Shown here piece by piece: positions 9,301 to 18,144 of a DNA stretch of 35,596 bases. This DNA is from Oscillospiraceae bacterium (GTDB taxonomy: Bacteria; Bacillota_A; Clostridia; Oscillospirales; Oscillospiraceae): NCBI GenBank assembly GCA_015067895.1, contig SVLP01000028.1, positions 1-35,596 on the forward strand, in the 5' to 3' direction. The position numbers were made by a program, and so were the translations under genes. The stretch's first letter is position 1, and each line of letters starts with the position of its first letter. The notes beneath the pieces were generated by a model. It made no database searches. It saw only the letters and a program-made list of their open reading frames with translations, and was not told the DNA's origin.

Positions 9301-11360
9301 GCAAGTCCGCACTGGAGGTCGTGCTGGGCCAGCTGCCCGCCCTGACCTACCTGTCCCTGATCGGCTACGGTAACTACGAGCTGGATCTGAGCGGCTGCAC
9401 CGAGCTGACCGACCTGTATCTGGACGGCACCAAGCTGACCGGGCTGGACATCTCCGCCAACCTCAAGCTCCACAACTTCACCTTCGTCAACAGCTCCATC
9501 GCGGCCCTGACCGCCGCCGATGCCGCTGACTACACCAACGCCTACTACTGGGCCTGGGACGGCTCCAGACTGGATCTGTCCGAGACCACCGCCGAGGGTG
9601 CATTCTTTGCAGGTATGAAGGATTACTTCGCCAACGCCGACCTGGAAGAGGAGATCGGCGGCAGCCCCGTCGTCCTCCTGGACGGCAGCTCCAACAACTC
9701 TCCCGGCGAGTTCGACTGTTATTATGAGACCCAGAAGACCTTCGACCTGGGCAAGGTCAACCTGCTCCACAGCATCTCCATGCGCACCAGACAGGCTGAA
9801 TACTACGGTGTTCTGAACGAGTTCATCCTCTCCGTTTCCACCGACGGCGAGAATTTCGAGGAGCTGGCACATCCCACCGATGCCACCGCCGATTACACCG
9901 TGGAAGTCCCCGCTGGCACCCGCGCCCGGTATATCAAGATCGTTGATGTGCAGGACACCCAGGCCTGGACCTACTGGACTGTGACCGGCTTCGATGTGGC
10001 TCCCATGGGCTTCACCTACGGCGGCCAGAAGCCCGCTATGGAAAAGGATCCCATCCCCGTCCTGTCCGTCCATGCTGACGGCGCAGACTACCAGCTGCTG
10101 GAGCTGCTGGATGCCTGGTACGCCTCCGCCCATACCCTCTCCGGCACCTATGCCGCCGATCTGGCTGGGGCCGACTGGATCTCCCTGAGCTATCTGGCAG
10201 AGCAGTCCGTATGTCCCTCCGGCGTCAAGGTCACCATCACCAACTCCCAGGGCAGCGAGTACGCCTACCCCACCGAGGGCCCCGTGCTGGGCAGCATCGA
10301 GACCGAGTGTCTCCCCGTCACCAATGTCTTCGCCAGCGGCCAGTACGACGGCGAGACCTGTGAGATGATGTTCGACGGCAGCGACACCAGCAAGTGGTGC
10401 ACCGGCAACAACGGTGCCTGGACTGTCTTCGAGCTGGAGGAGGCCCGCGTCCTGGGTCAGTGGTACACCCTCCACGCCGGCAGAGAGTCCAACTCCATGA
10501 TTACCGCTGCCTTCCGGCTCCAGGTGCTGAACACCGATGTGGTGGCCGAGGAGGATTATCTGGCCATGAGCGCAAGTGAGAAGCGCAGCGTCGCTGGCTC
10601 CGCCGCCAACTGGAACGACCTGGTGGTCGTCACCGGCAACACCGAGAACGAGGTCACCATCGAGCTGCCTCTGGATGATCTGGTTTCCGCCCAGGTCTAC
10701 CGCTTCGTGGTGGATCAGTACGTCCAGCCCGGCGCACAGTACGGTGCTGTCCGCGTCTACGAGATGAAGCTCTACGCCTACGAGGGCGAGCTGGGTGCGA
10801 ACGTCAACGGCATGTTCCGGGCCGAGACCCCCGATACCTACACCGTCGTCTACCAGAAGACCGGTACCGAGCTCAACCGCACCACCGTCACCGTTGAGGA
10901 GATCCCCGAGGTCATCATCGCGGAGGGCTGGAGCGGCTACACCACCTGGAAGCTCAACGACCAGGGCGTCCTGACCGTGTCCCCCACCGAGGAGCGCTAC
11001 AACGGCAAGTGCAACATGGCCAACTACCACAAGGTGAACGGTGTCCTGACCCTGCCCTGGAGCGACTACGCTGACCTCATCACCACCGTCGTCATCGAGG
11101 AGGGCGTCAACGCGGTCGGCCAGATGGCCTTCTACGAGCTGCCCAACCTGACCACCGTGGTTCTGCCCGAGTCCGTCGAGGAAGTCCGCAACTACGCCTT
11201 CAAGAACTGCGTCTCCCTGGTGGAGATCAACCTGGAGAAGGTTGCCTACATCCGCGAGGGTGCCTTCTACGGCTGCTCCTCCTTCGTGGTCGGCGAGCTG
11301 GCTGATGATGTGGTCATCGAAGACTGGGCCTTCACCAAGGTTCTGGGCTTCGGCGGCTGA
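6306..11360 (+). CDS. Secreted GH85 endo-beta-N-acetylglucosaminidase, multidomain
   Basis: A 1684-residue exported enzyme resembling EndoD. GH85 enzymes cut between the two core GlcNAc residues of N-glycans. A signal peptide ends near A28. The catalytic domain (about 45-400) contains YGFDGYFINQEE, where N227 and E229 match the family's substrate-assisted pair. Downstream come a beta-sandwich region, two fibronectin-III-like modules (about 630-810), leucine-rich repeats (about 905-1090), and two F5/8-type-C (CBM32-like) modules (about 1115-1240 and 1338-1500). A BspA-like LRR_5 segment runs from 1540 to the end. Unlike its neighbours it has no SLH triplet, sortase signal or other anchor, and it stops within the LRR pattern. 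It is either freely secreted or has lost a C-terminal anchor. It appears monocistronic. Confidence 0.88.
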   Translation: MRKLKRSLALLVALVMCLSLLPANRVFAVEEEGAAGVPSAAYEPWAHGYRFVDILNWSPETDDYAAELVAQVPLQERIGTYAATQANPWLSDEPELYAISSSNYRNTDTSNGPWNGAMAYDEFGYNLFKFWQYTNYAGAGGRPTEHIDEATKNYIGSFEYGTIAIPIAAATNAAHKNGVLSLAEYFTPRVPQYTEEWLYQDENGDFPYAQKLVEIAEFYGFDGYFINQEEYIPSSYVPLFRDMIKWMVEQGLYIQWYDSIGDGGSISYQNAFNDYNDGWLWNEEDGNVANSIFLNYWYSSSALKNSKAHAEALGLDPYDTVFMGVEGGQWKFGTDIESRYNAVDENGQPYTSFAIWGSDWYQDQYDRTDNNRYKAEYQWDVEERERLYFTSSTENAGTYETGVSRNDVQAGTISFKGFSKYVVEKSVIDGTVFTSDFNNGHGMQYFRGGEVSRDMEWSNLNLQDILPTWQWRMETEGEALTLEMDWDYGEKFTRHQGAFPYTQIGAYNGGSSLVIYGDLADKHTVHLYKTELEVTDSSAIELTYHKSSADDASQLGVAVTFQTEDLGTETVVLPIENSGVQTDWVTASVDLSAYAGRTIAAIGLELSAAEAVSGYQLNLGRLAVTDGMDYTPDAPENVVLDKFFDGTGEIQLKWDLAAYDTVQNYHIYAIYADGTQRFVGGAYADNYYIQTLENAAEVVALEVRAVGIDGSESAGTAVAINAGAKVENVTALSADNVLTVSWDEPAGIAAVEVAMDFFYSEEAAPAAITADAGTKTASFDIAVQDGQKYILSLTAIDASGNYGETVNYFGVLADTWCAPFDGEPRVESPGTINFTTPSAGDWKSLTMNINGSSRTFTRFGGSCMERVGVGASGLSTVVVTVTDIDGNVSEPVTLMFMDGYPADLTAEYGAERFPDAALLEAIRTLVGPTLQDLMDFRGSLDLSDLGIADLTGLKSLTGLTEVDLSGNPIASLTASVLPSALERIILDGNESLTRIELDGKSALEVVLGQLPALTYLSLIGYGNYELDLSGCTELTDLYLDGTKLTGLDISANLKLHNFTFVNSSIAALTAADAADYTNAYYWAWDGSRLDLSETTAEGAFFAGMKDYFANADLEEEIGGSPVVLLDGSSNNSPGEFDCYYETQKTFDLGKVNLLHSISMRTRQAEYYGVLNEFILSVSTDGENFEELAHPTDATADYTVEVPAGTRARYIKIVDVQDTQAWTYWTVTGFDVAPMGFTYGGQKPAMEKDPIPVLSVHADGADYQLLELLDAWYASAHTLSGTYAADLAGADWISLSYLAEQSVCPSGVKVTITNSQGSEYAYPTEGPVLGSIETECLPVTNVFASGQYDGETCEMMFDGSDTSKWCTGNNGAWTVFELEEARVLGQWYTLHAGRESNSMITAAFRLQVLNTDVVAEEDYLAMSASEKRSVAGSAANWNDLVVVTGNTENEVTIELPLDDLVSAQVYRFVVDQYVQPGAQYGAVRVYEMKLYAYEGELGANVNGMFRAETPDTYTVVYQKTGTELNRTTVTVEEIPEVIIAEGWSGYTTWKLNDQGVLTVSPTEERYNGKCNMANYHKVNGVLTLPWSDYADLITTVVIEEGVNAVGQMAFYELPNLTTVVLPESVEEVRNYAFKNCVSLVEINLEKVAYIREGAFYGCSSFVVGELADDVVIEDWAFTKVLGFGG

Positions 11361-11388
11361 GCGGCAGGTCGAACGTTACACAGCACCC

Positions 11389-11461
11389 CAGCGGGCATAG
11401 CCCGCTGACATGTCCAACATCTCCCCCAAGCACGAGGGCGGCCCTTTCGGGCCGCCCTTTT
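11389..11461 (+). terminator. Hairpin plus terminator after the GH85 gene
   Basis: A first hairpin (CAGCGGGC at 11389-11396 with 11400-11407) has no T tract. A second, GGGCGGCCC (11436-11444) with TTTC loop and GGGCCGCCC (11449-11457), is followed by four T and acts as the terminator. Confidence 0.8.
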
Positions 11462-11482
11462 CTATGCAAAAACCGTGAAATC

Positions 11483-11511
11483 TTGACAGAAAAAGGTGCG
11501 AATGTTAAGAT
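11483..11511 (+). promoter_or_regulatory. Promoter of the S8 protease gene
   Basis: TTGACA (11483-11488) is spaced 17 bp from TAAGAT (11506-11511). AAAGGAGG then lies just before the ATG at 11542. Confidence 0.8.
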
Positions 11512-11541
11512 AGCCCCATATTCTGTAAAGGAGGAACAACC

Positions 11542-14500
11542 ATGAAAAGACACGCGTTTTTTCACAGAACACTTTCCCTGGTGCTGGCCCTGGTGCTGGT
11601 GCTGGGCAATGTGCTTCCTGCGGGAGCTGTGCAGAGCCGTGAGCTCCGTCTGGAAATGACCCAGGTGGACAACTCCGCCGTCTCCGCTCCCGCGCCCATG
11701 ATCCCCATGGACACCGCCGAACCGGCGGATCCCGACGGGATCGTCCGTGTATCCATCCAGCTTGCCAAGGCCCCTGCCATGGACAGGGGCTTCGAGCTGA
11801 AGACCATCGCCCTGAACGAGGAAGCCGCCCTCTACCAGCAGGGTCTGCGTCAGGAGCAGCAGGCCCTGACCGCCCGGATCGAGCGGGAGGTGCTGAATGG
11901 TGCGAAGCTGGATGTGGTCTGGAGCATGACCCTGGCGGCCAATGTCATCTCCGCCAACGTGCCCCGCCATGCCATCGACAAGATCGCCCGGCTCCCCGGT
12001 GTCAGCGCGGTGGTGGAGGAGAACCGCTACAGCCCTGATGTGGTCAGTGTGGGCGGCAGCTTCAAGCCCAACATGGCCGTCTCCAACCAGATGACCGGCG
12101 CAGTCCAGTCCTGGCTGGAGGGCTGCACCGGCGCAGGCAGCCTGATCGCCGTCATCGACACGGGCCTGGACACCGACCACCAGTCCTTCGATCCCGAGGC
12201 CTTCGAGCATGCCATCAGCCTGGTGGGATCCGAAAAGGGCACCGCCCCGGAGCTGCTGGAGGTCAGCGACATTGAAGCAGTCCTGCCCCAGCTGAACGCC
12301 TACAAGCGGGTCAGCTCCCTGACCGCCCAGGATCTGTACATCAACGCCAAGGCCGCCTTCGGCTTCAACTACGTGGACGGCGATCTGGACGTGACCCACG
12401 ACAACGACGGCCAGGGCGAGCACGGCTCCCATGTGGCCGGTATCGCCGCCGCCAACCGGTATCTGGAGCGGGACGGGGAATTCGTCGACGCCCTGGACAC
12501 CGTCCATGTGGCCGGTGCGGCCCCCGACGCCCAGCTGCTGGTCATGAAGGTCTTCGGCAAGGACGGCGGTGCCTACGACTCCGACATCATGGTCGCCATC
12601 GAGGACGCCCTGATCCTGGGCGCCGATGTGGTGAACCTGTCCCTGGGCTCCTCCAGCGCAGGTGACGTGGCTGTGGAGAACGAGGTCTACCGCCAGCTTC
12701 TCGACCGGGTCGTGGACAGCGGCATGATCCTCTCCGCTTCCGCCGGTAACGACGGCGAGTGGGCCATGAACTCCACCAATGGCCATCTGTACAACACCGA
12801 CGTCAACTTCGACACTGTGGGCGTCCCCGCCTCCTATGTCAGCGCCCTGGCCGTGGCCTCCGTGGACAACGACGGTCTCATCAGCTCCAGTCTGGTGGTG
12901 GGCGGCCGCTCCATGGGCTACACCGAGGCCCTGACCGACGCCTCCGGCGTCCCCTTCGGCAATGCCGCCATCGCCACCCTGGACACCTCCGCTGACGGCT
13001 CCGGCACCGATTATGAATTCGTCATGATCGACGGCATCGGCACTGCGGCGGACTACGCTGGTCTGGATCTGACCGGCAAGGTCGTCCTGTGCTCCCGGGG
13101 TGAGCTGTACTACGCCGAGAAGGCCAACATCGCCGCCGAGCTGGGCGCTGCGGCCCTGATCGTCTACAACACCGAGTCCGGCACCATCAACATGGATCTG
13201 ACGGACTACCACTACGCCATGCCTGCGGTCTTCCTGACCAAGGCCAACGCCGACGCCATCCGATCTCTTGCTCAGGACAACGGCGGCTGGTACTCCGGCA
13301 CCATCACCGTCAAGGGTGCCCTGACCGGCAATTACGAGAATTCTGCGTTCAAGACCATGAGCTCCTTCAGCTCCTGGGGCGTTCCCGGCGACCTGAGCCT
13401 GAAGCCCGAGATCACCGCCCCCGGCGGCGCCATCTACTCCGTCAACGGTGCCGTGGCTGAGACCGATCAGTACGAGCTGATGTCCGGCACCTCCATGGCC
13501 GCGCCCCAGATCTCCGGTCTGGTGGCCCTGGTGCAGCAGTACCTCCGGGAGGAGGGCATCACCGTTCCCGGTCTGAACGCCCGGGCACTGGCCCAGTCCC
13601 TGCTGATGTCCACCGCCGAGCCCCTGCTGGAGGGCACCTCCGGCAGCTACTACTCCGTCTTCCAGCAGGGCGCAGGTCTGGCCAACGCCGCCGACGCTCT
13701 GGAAACTCCCGTCTATCTGACCGTGGAGGGCATGGACGACGGCAAGGTCAAGGCCGAGCTGGGCGACGACCCCGACCGCACCGGCAGCTACCGCTTCGCC
13801 TTCACCCTGCACAATCTGGAGAACGCCGCCCACACCTACCTGCTCAGCGCCGATCTGTTCACCCAGAGCGTCTTCTCCGACGACAGCGGCATCGGCTATC
13901 TGGACACCCTGACCCGGCCCATGGATGCCGACGTCACCTTCACCCTGAACGGTCTGGAGCTGCCCACCGGCGAGCTGGCAGAGCTCCGGGACTTTGACGG
14001 CAACGGCCTGCTGACCAAAGCCGATGCCCAGCTGCTTCTGGAGCACGTGACCCTGGGCAATGACCTGCCCGCCAATGCCGAAAACGCCGATCTGAGCGGC
14101 GACGGCACCGTCAACACCTACGACGTCCACCTGTACCTGAAGGCCCTGGCCTCCCGGGTGGAGATCCCCGCAGGCGGCAGCGTCACCCTGGAGGTGACCA
14201 TGACCCTGACCGAGGCCGAGAAGGCCCGGCTGGATGCCGAGAACCCCAACGGCGCCTATGTGGAGGCCTATGTCTTCGCCGACGCCGTCGCCGAAAACGA
14301 TGCGCTGCTGCCCCGGCTGAGCATCCCTGTGCTGGGCTTCTACGGCGGCTGGACGGAGTCCGGCATGTTCGATGTGGGCACCCAGGTGACCCACGCCACC
14401 GGCGAGGAGCTGCGCGCTTCCTACTTCGGCAACACCTACGGCAATGCCCTGGGCATCATCTACGGCGACCGCCCCAACGAGGTCTGGTACTTCGGCGGCA

Positions 14501-17500
14501 ACCCCATCGTGCCCGATGCAGCATATCTGCCCGAGCGCAACGCCGTGAACATTGAGCGCGGCGACCGGTTCTTTGAGTGGAGCTACGCCCCCATGCGCAA
14601 CGCCGTGGCCTCCCGGTTCACCGTGACCGACGGCCAGACCGGCGAGCTGCTCTATGAAAAGCTGGGCGGCGGCGTGGAAGCGGCCTTCTACTACGTGGCC
14701 TACGCCTCCTGGATGAACACCCCCCAGTATTTTGAGGTCGACTATAAGCCCGAACTGACCGAGGGCCAGTCCGCCCTGATGACGCTGACCCTGGCCCCCG
14801 AATACTACGCAAACGCCGACGGCTCCATCGACTGGGACGCCCTGGGCGCTGGCGCGTCTCTGGAAATGCCCATCACCGTGGACAACGAATATCCCGAGAT
14901 CCTCTCCGTCGTCGTCAATGAGGAGACCAACACGCTGGAGGTCACCGCCTCCGATGACCAGTATCTGGCCGGCGTTCTGCTCTACGATGTGACGGGCCGC
15001 AAGCTCCTGGGCAAGGCCGGAACCACCGCCGAGGCCCAGGCCGGTGAGACCATCACCTTCGAGATCCCCCTGAACACCGTCGACGGCTACAAGTTTATCA
15101 TCCAGACCGCCGACTATGCCTGCAACATGGTCACCTATGAGCTGCGCCACACCATCGGCGAGCCCGATCCCCTGCCCACCCGGCTGGCCTTTGACGAGAG
15201 CTTCCAGTCCTGGTCTACCTTCTACAACGGCCAGTACGGCTGGACAAGTGAGGAGTGGTTCGCCAGCGAGCTGGTGATCCAGTCCGCCACCGCCATCGGC
15301 GAGACCGTGCTGGCCTGCGATCCCAGCGGCAATCTGTACGCCCTCCCCGTGGAGGATATGTTCGACGGCATCTTTATCCGCCGTCTGGATGTGGCTCTGA
15401 CGGACATGGCCTACGACGCCCTGACCGACACGGTCTACGCCGTGGACGACAGCAGCGCCCTCTACACCCTGGACAAATACTCCGGCGAGCTGGCGAAGGT
15501 CGGCACCATTGGCGTCTCCACCAACACCCTGGCCGCCGACGGAAACGGCACCTTCTTCTGCAGCCACTACCGCCCCGAGGGCTACGATTACCACTTTGAG
15601 GTCTACACCTTCACCCTGGAGACCATCGGCAGTCCCCAGCTGCTGGGCGATGTGTACCAGAAGTACTACTACGAGCCCTCCGGCATCGGTGCCATGGAGT
15701 TCGACAGCAACCGTGGAGTTCTGGGCTGGTTCGCCCGGGTGCCCGGCTATTCCTATGACGACAGCTACTACTTCGAGATCGATCCCGCCACCGGCGACAG
15801 CCTGCTGAGCTACTCCTACACGCCCCCCACCCCCTTCACCAAGGCCGCCGTGGCCCTGGTCTATCCCACCTGGGGCGAGGAGGCCAACGCCTGGGCGGAA
15901 CCCACCGATGTGCCCACCGGCATCGCCTTCGACAAGGCCGAGGTCGAGATCCTGCGGGGCTACTCCAAACAGCTGGGCGTCAACGCCTACCCCTGGACGC
16001 TCAGCAATAAGGCGGTCACCTATACCGTGGCTGACCCCGCCATCGTCTCCGTGGATCACACCGGTGCCGTCACCGGCCTGAAGCCCGGCACCACCACCGT
16101 CACTGCCGTCTCCGTCCTGGATCCCTCCGTCACCGGAAGCTGCACCGTCACCGTCCGGGAGCTGGAGGTGGATGTGGAGGGCATCCTGTGCAGCGAGGAC
16201 GGCACCCCCATCTTCTACACCTGGGATCTGACCCAGGACAGCTATGTCCGTGGCCAGGCCATCAGCAACCAGCCCATGTCCGTGGCCCAGCTGCCCGACG
16301 GCGAAAGCTTCTACCTGCTGGATGCAAGCAAGGGCACCATGCACCTGCTGGATCGGCAGGGCAAGGATCTGACCGCTCCCTCCGAGTGGTACCTGAATTC
16401 AAACTACTGGGTCTGGGATCTGGCCTGCAGCGAGATGTTCTCTGGCAGGCTCTACGGCATCCGGGAGAACCTGCTGCTGGCCCCCTTCGACCCCATGAGC
16501 CCCGAGATGGTCACCTTTGACCTGAGCATGTACGGCGTCACCTTCCTGGCGGGCATCACCTCCGGCGGCACTGAGACCATTACGTATCAGGGCTACTACG
16601 GCGAGGAGCTGACCGCCGAGTCCGAGATCTTCTACATGATCGACAACAAGAACCGGGTCTGGCGCTGCAACATGTTCCTGGAGAGCGGCGACCGCTGGGA
16701 TATGGTCTATTCCATCATCCCCTCCAACCTGGACGCCGACTATCCCGCCGAGTTCGCAGGCCGCTCCTCCCTGGTTCTGGGTGAGGACGGTGCCCTGTAC
16801 TTCTCCGCCTGGACCGGCGACACCAATGAGCTGTACCGGCTGACCTATGACGCCGCCACCGAGACCTATGAGTCCATCCGGCTTGGCGACTTCGGCAAGG
16901 ACGTCTGGCCCGCCGTGATCCTGGAGGCCGCCTCCAACGCCGCCGCTGACGCCGCCCCCGCCGGAACCGCCCGCTGCCGCGCTGCCGCCGACGGCGCTCC
17001 GGACGCGGTCATCGACACCGAGACCCAGTCCTATTACCCCGGTGTCCTCTATGACTACAGGGAGAGCACCGTCCGGGTGCCCATCCAGATCGCGGACGGC
17101 TCCAACGGTCTGTTTGAGCTGCGCTACGATCCCGCCGTGCTGACCCTGGCGGAGCTGGGCTGCCACACCTCCTCCCTGACCGCCATGGACACCTCCACCC
17201 CCGGCGTCTTCCGCATGGGCTACGCCAACCACCGGGCCTTCAGCTCTGTGCTGGCGGATCTGACCTTCGCCTACACCGGCACCGAGCCCACCGAGATCAC
17301 CCTGACCACCCTGGAAGACGGCACCGATACCACGGAAACCGTTCAGACCGTCCGGCTCCATGCCCCCGTGAATCCCTTCGTGGATGTGACCGGCGAGGAC
17401 TTCTTCTTCGATCCCGTCATGTGGGCCGTGGAGCAGGGCATCACCAACGGCGTGGATGCCACCCACTTCGGCCCCAACAAGGCATGCAGCCGCGCCGAGG

Positions 17501-17901
17501 CCGTCACCTTCCTGTGGCGGGCCGCAGGCTGTCCCGAGCCTGAGAGCAGCGTCAATCCCTTCGTGGATGTGACCGGGACGGACTTCTTCTGCAAGGCCGT
17601 CCTGTGGGCCGTGGAAGCGGGCATCACCAACGGCGTGGATGCCACCCACTTCGGCCCCTACCTGACCTGCAACCGGGCCACGGTGGTCACCTTCCTGTGG
17701 CGTTACGAGGGCAGCGACGCCCCCGACAGCGACGCCATCCCCTTCACCGACGTCCAGCCGGGTCAGTGGTACACCGACGCGATCCTCTGGGCTGTCCAGT
17801 GGCAGATCACCAACGGCATGGGCGACGGTACCTTCGGCATCGGCCTGCCCTGCAACCGGGCCCAGATCGTCACCTTCCTGCAGCGCAATTTCAATCCGTA
17901 A
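11542..17901 (+). CDS. Giant SLH-anchored S8 subtilisin (lactocepin-like) with dockerin- and cohesin-like modules
   Basis: A 2119-residue surface serine protease. The signal peptide ends near A29 and an I9-type propeptide covers about 60-160. The S8 domain has D206 (AVIDTGLDTDH), H294 (GEHGSHVAGIA) and S651 (SGTSMAAP). A PA domain inserted between H and S (about 490-570) is typical of lactocepin/C5a-peptidase relatives. Then come beta-sandwich modules; a dockerin-like pair of calcium loops, DFDGNGLLTKAD and DLSGDGTVNTYD (about 815-865); a beta-propeller-like stretch; and a BIG_2 module (about 1455-1540). More propeller-like sequence, a cohesin-like module (about 1823-1940) and three SLH repeats (about 1943-2119) finish the protein. 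It likely sits on the cell wall and degrades host or dietary proteins. It is transcribed alone, between its own promoter and terminator. Confidence 0.88.
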   Translation: MKRHAFFHRTLSLVLALVLVLGNVLPAGAVQSRELRLEMTQVDNSAVSAPAPMIPMDTAEPADPDGIVRVSIQLAKAPAMDRGFELKTIALNEEAALYQQGLRQEQQALTARIEREVLNGAKLDVVWSMTLAANVISANVPRHAIDKIARLPGVSAVVEENRYSPDVVSVGGSFKPNMAVSNQMTGAVQSWLEGCTGAGSLIAVIDTGLDTDHQSFDPEAFEHAISLVGSEKGTAPELLEVSDIEAVLPQLNAYKRVSSLTAQDLYINAKAAFGFNYVDGDLDVTHDNDGQGEHGSHVAGIAAANRYLERDGEFVDALDTVHVAGAAPDAQLLVMKVFGKDGGAYDSDIMVAIEDALILGADVVNLSLGSSSAGDVAVENEVYRQLLDRVVDSGMILSASAGNDGEWAMNSTNGHLYNTDVNFDTVGVPASYVSALAVASVDNDGLISSSLVVGGRSMGYTEALTDASGVPFGNAAIATLDTSADGSGTDYEFVMIDGIGTAADYAGLDLTGKVVLCSRGELYYAEKANIAAELGAAALIVYNTESGTINMDLTDYHYAMPAVFLTKANADAIRSLAQDNGGWYSGTITVKGALTGNYENSAFKTMSSFSSWGVPGDLSLKPEITAPGGAIYSVNGAVAETDQYELMSGTSMAAPQISGLVALVQQYLREEGITVPGLNARALAQSLLMSTAEPLLEGTSGSYYSVFQQGAGLANAADALETPVYLTVEGMDDGKVKAELGDDPDRTGSYRFAFTLHNLENAAHTYLLSADLFTQSVFSDDSGIGYLDTLTRPMDADVTFTLNGLELPTGELAELRDFDGNGLLTKADAQLLLEHVTLGNDLPANAENADLSGDGTVNTYDVHLYLKALASRVEIPAGGSVTLEVTMTLTEAEKARLDAENPNGAYVEAYVFADAVAENDALLPRLSIPVLGFYGGWTESGMFDVGTQVTHATGEELRASYFGNTYGNALGIIYGDRPNEVWYFGGNPIVPDAAYLPERNAVNIERGDRFFEWSYAPMRNAVASRFTVTDGQTGELLYEKLGGGVEAAFYYVAYASWMNTPQYFEVDYKPELTEGQSALMTLTLAPEYYANADGSIDWDALGAGASLEMPITVDNEYPEILSVVVNEETNTLEVTASDDQYLAGVLLYDVTGRKLLGKAGTTAEAQAGETITFEIPLNTVDGYKFIIQTADYACNMVTYELRHTIGEPDPLPTRLAFDESFQSWSTFYNGQYGWTSEEWFASELVIQSATAIGETVLACDPSGNLYALPVEDMFDGIFIRRLDVALTDMAYDALTDTVYAVDDSSALYTLDKYSGELAKVGTIGVSTNTLAADGNGTFFCSHYRPEGYDYHFEVYTFTLETIGSPQLLGDVYQKYYYEPSGIGAMEFDSNRGVLGWFARVPGYSYDDSYYFEIDPATGDSLLSYSYTPPTPFTKAAVALVYPTWGEEANAWAEPTDVPTGIAFDKAEVEILRGYSKQLGVNAYPWTLSNKAVTYTVADPAIVSVDHTGAVTGLKPGTTTVTAVSVLDPSVTGSCTVTVRELEVDVEGILCSEDGTPIFYTWDLTQDSYVRGQAISNQPMSVAQLPDGESFYLLDASKGTMHLLDRQGKDLTAPSEWYLNSNYWVWDLACSEMFSGRLYGIRENLLLAPFDPMSPEMVTFDLSMYGVTFLAGITSGGTETITYQGYYGEELTAESEIFYMIDNKNRVWRCNMFLESGDRWDMVYSIIPSNLDADYPAEFAGRSSLVLGEDGALYFSAWTGDTNELYRLTYDAATETYESIRLGDFGKDVWPAVILEAASNAAADAAPAGTARCRAAADGAPDAVIDTETQSYYPGVLYDYRESTVRVPIQIADGSNGLFELRYDPAVLTLAELGCHTSSLTAMDTSTPGVFRMGYANHRAFSSVLADLTFAYTGTEPTEITLTTLEDGTDTTETVQTVRLHAPVNPFVDVTGEDFFFDPVMWAVEQGITNGVDATHFGPNKACSRAEAVTFLWRAAGCPEPESSVNPFVDVTGTDFFCKAVLWAVEAGITNGVDATHFGPYLTCNRATVVTFLWRYEGSDAPDSDAIPFTDVQPGQWYTDAILWAVQWQITNGMGDGTFGIGLPCNRAQIVTFLQRNFNP

Positions 17902-17930
17902 CACGCTGATGCCATAACTGCATCCCGCGA

Positions 17931-17969
17931 ACGCCCCTGCGCCCAAAATGCGGTGCAGGGGCGTTTTTT
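17931..17969 (+). terminator. Terminator of the S8 protease gene
   Basis: ACGCCCCTGC (17931-17940) pairs with GCAGGGGCGT (17955-17964) and six T follow. The rest of 17902-18144 contains only the next promoter and leader. Confidence 0.88.
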
Positions 17970-18078
17970 CGTGTGGAACGATGTTCAACATTTCTTCAGG
18001 TTCGGTCGACAAAGTGTTAAAAAACTATGAAGCCGCCGGGACAGAAGTTGTACAATTCTCTGATTCTCCAAGATTTTC

Positions 18079-18108
18079 TTGACCTTATTTTGGGAAATAT
18101 GGTAAGAT
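18079..18108 (+). promoter_or_regulatory. Promoter of the LRR/SLH protein gene
   Basis: TTGACC (18079-18084) and TAAGAT (18103-18108) are separated by 18 bp. The leader carries GAAAGGAAG as ribosome binding site before the ATG at 18145. Confidence 0.65.
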
Positions 18109-18144
18109 AAACTATCATTTTTTAACAGAAAGGAAGTTAAAAGC

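Noticed and set aside
6195..16344. Very long stop-free reading frames antisense to the GH85 and S8 protease genes (over 1600 codons each); similar ones lie opposite the other SLH genes.
   Set aside because: They mirror the C-rich third positions of the sense genes, are low-complexity (G, V, L, D, A, Q-rich), lack ribosome binding sites and family motifs, and oppose proteins with clear domains.
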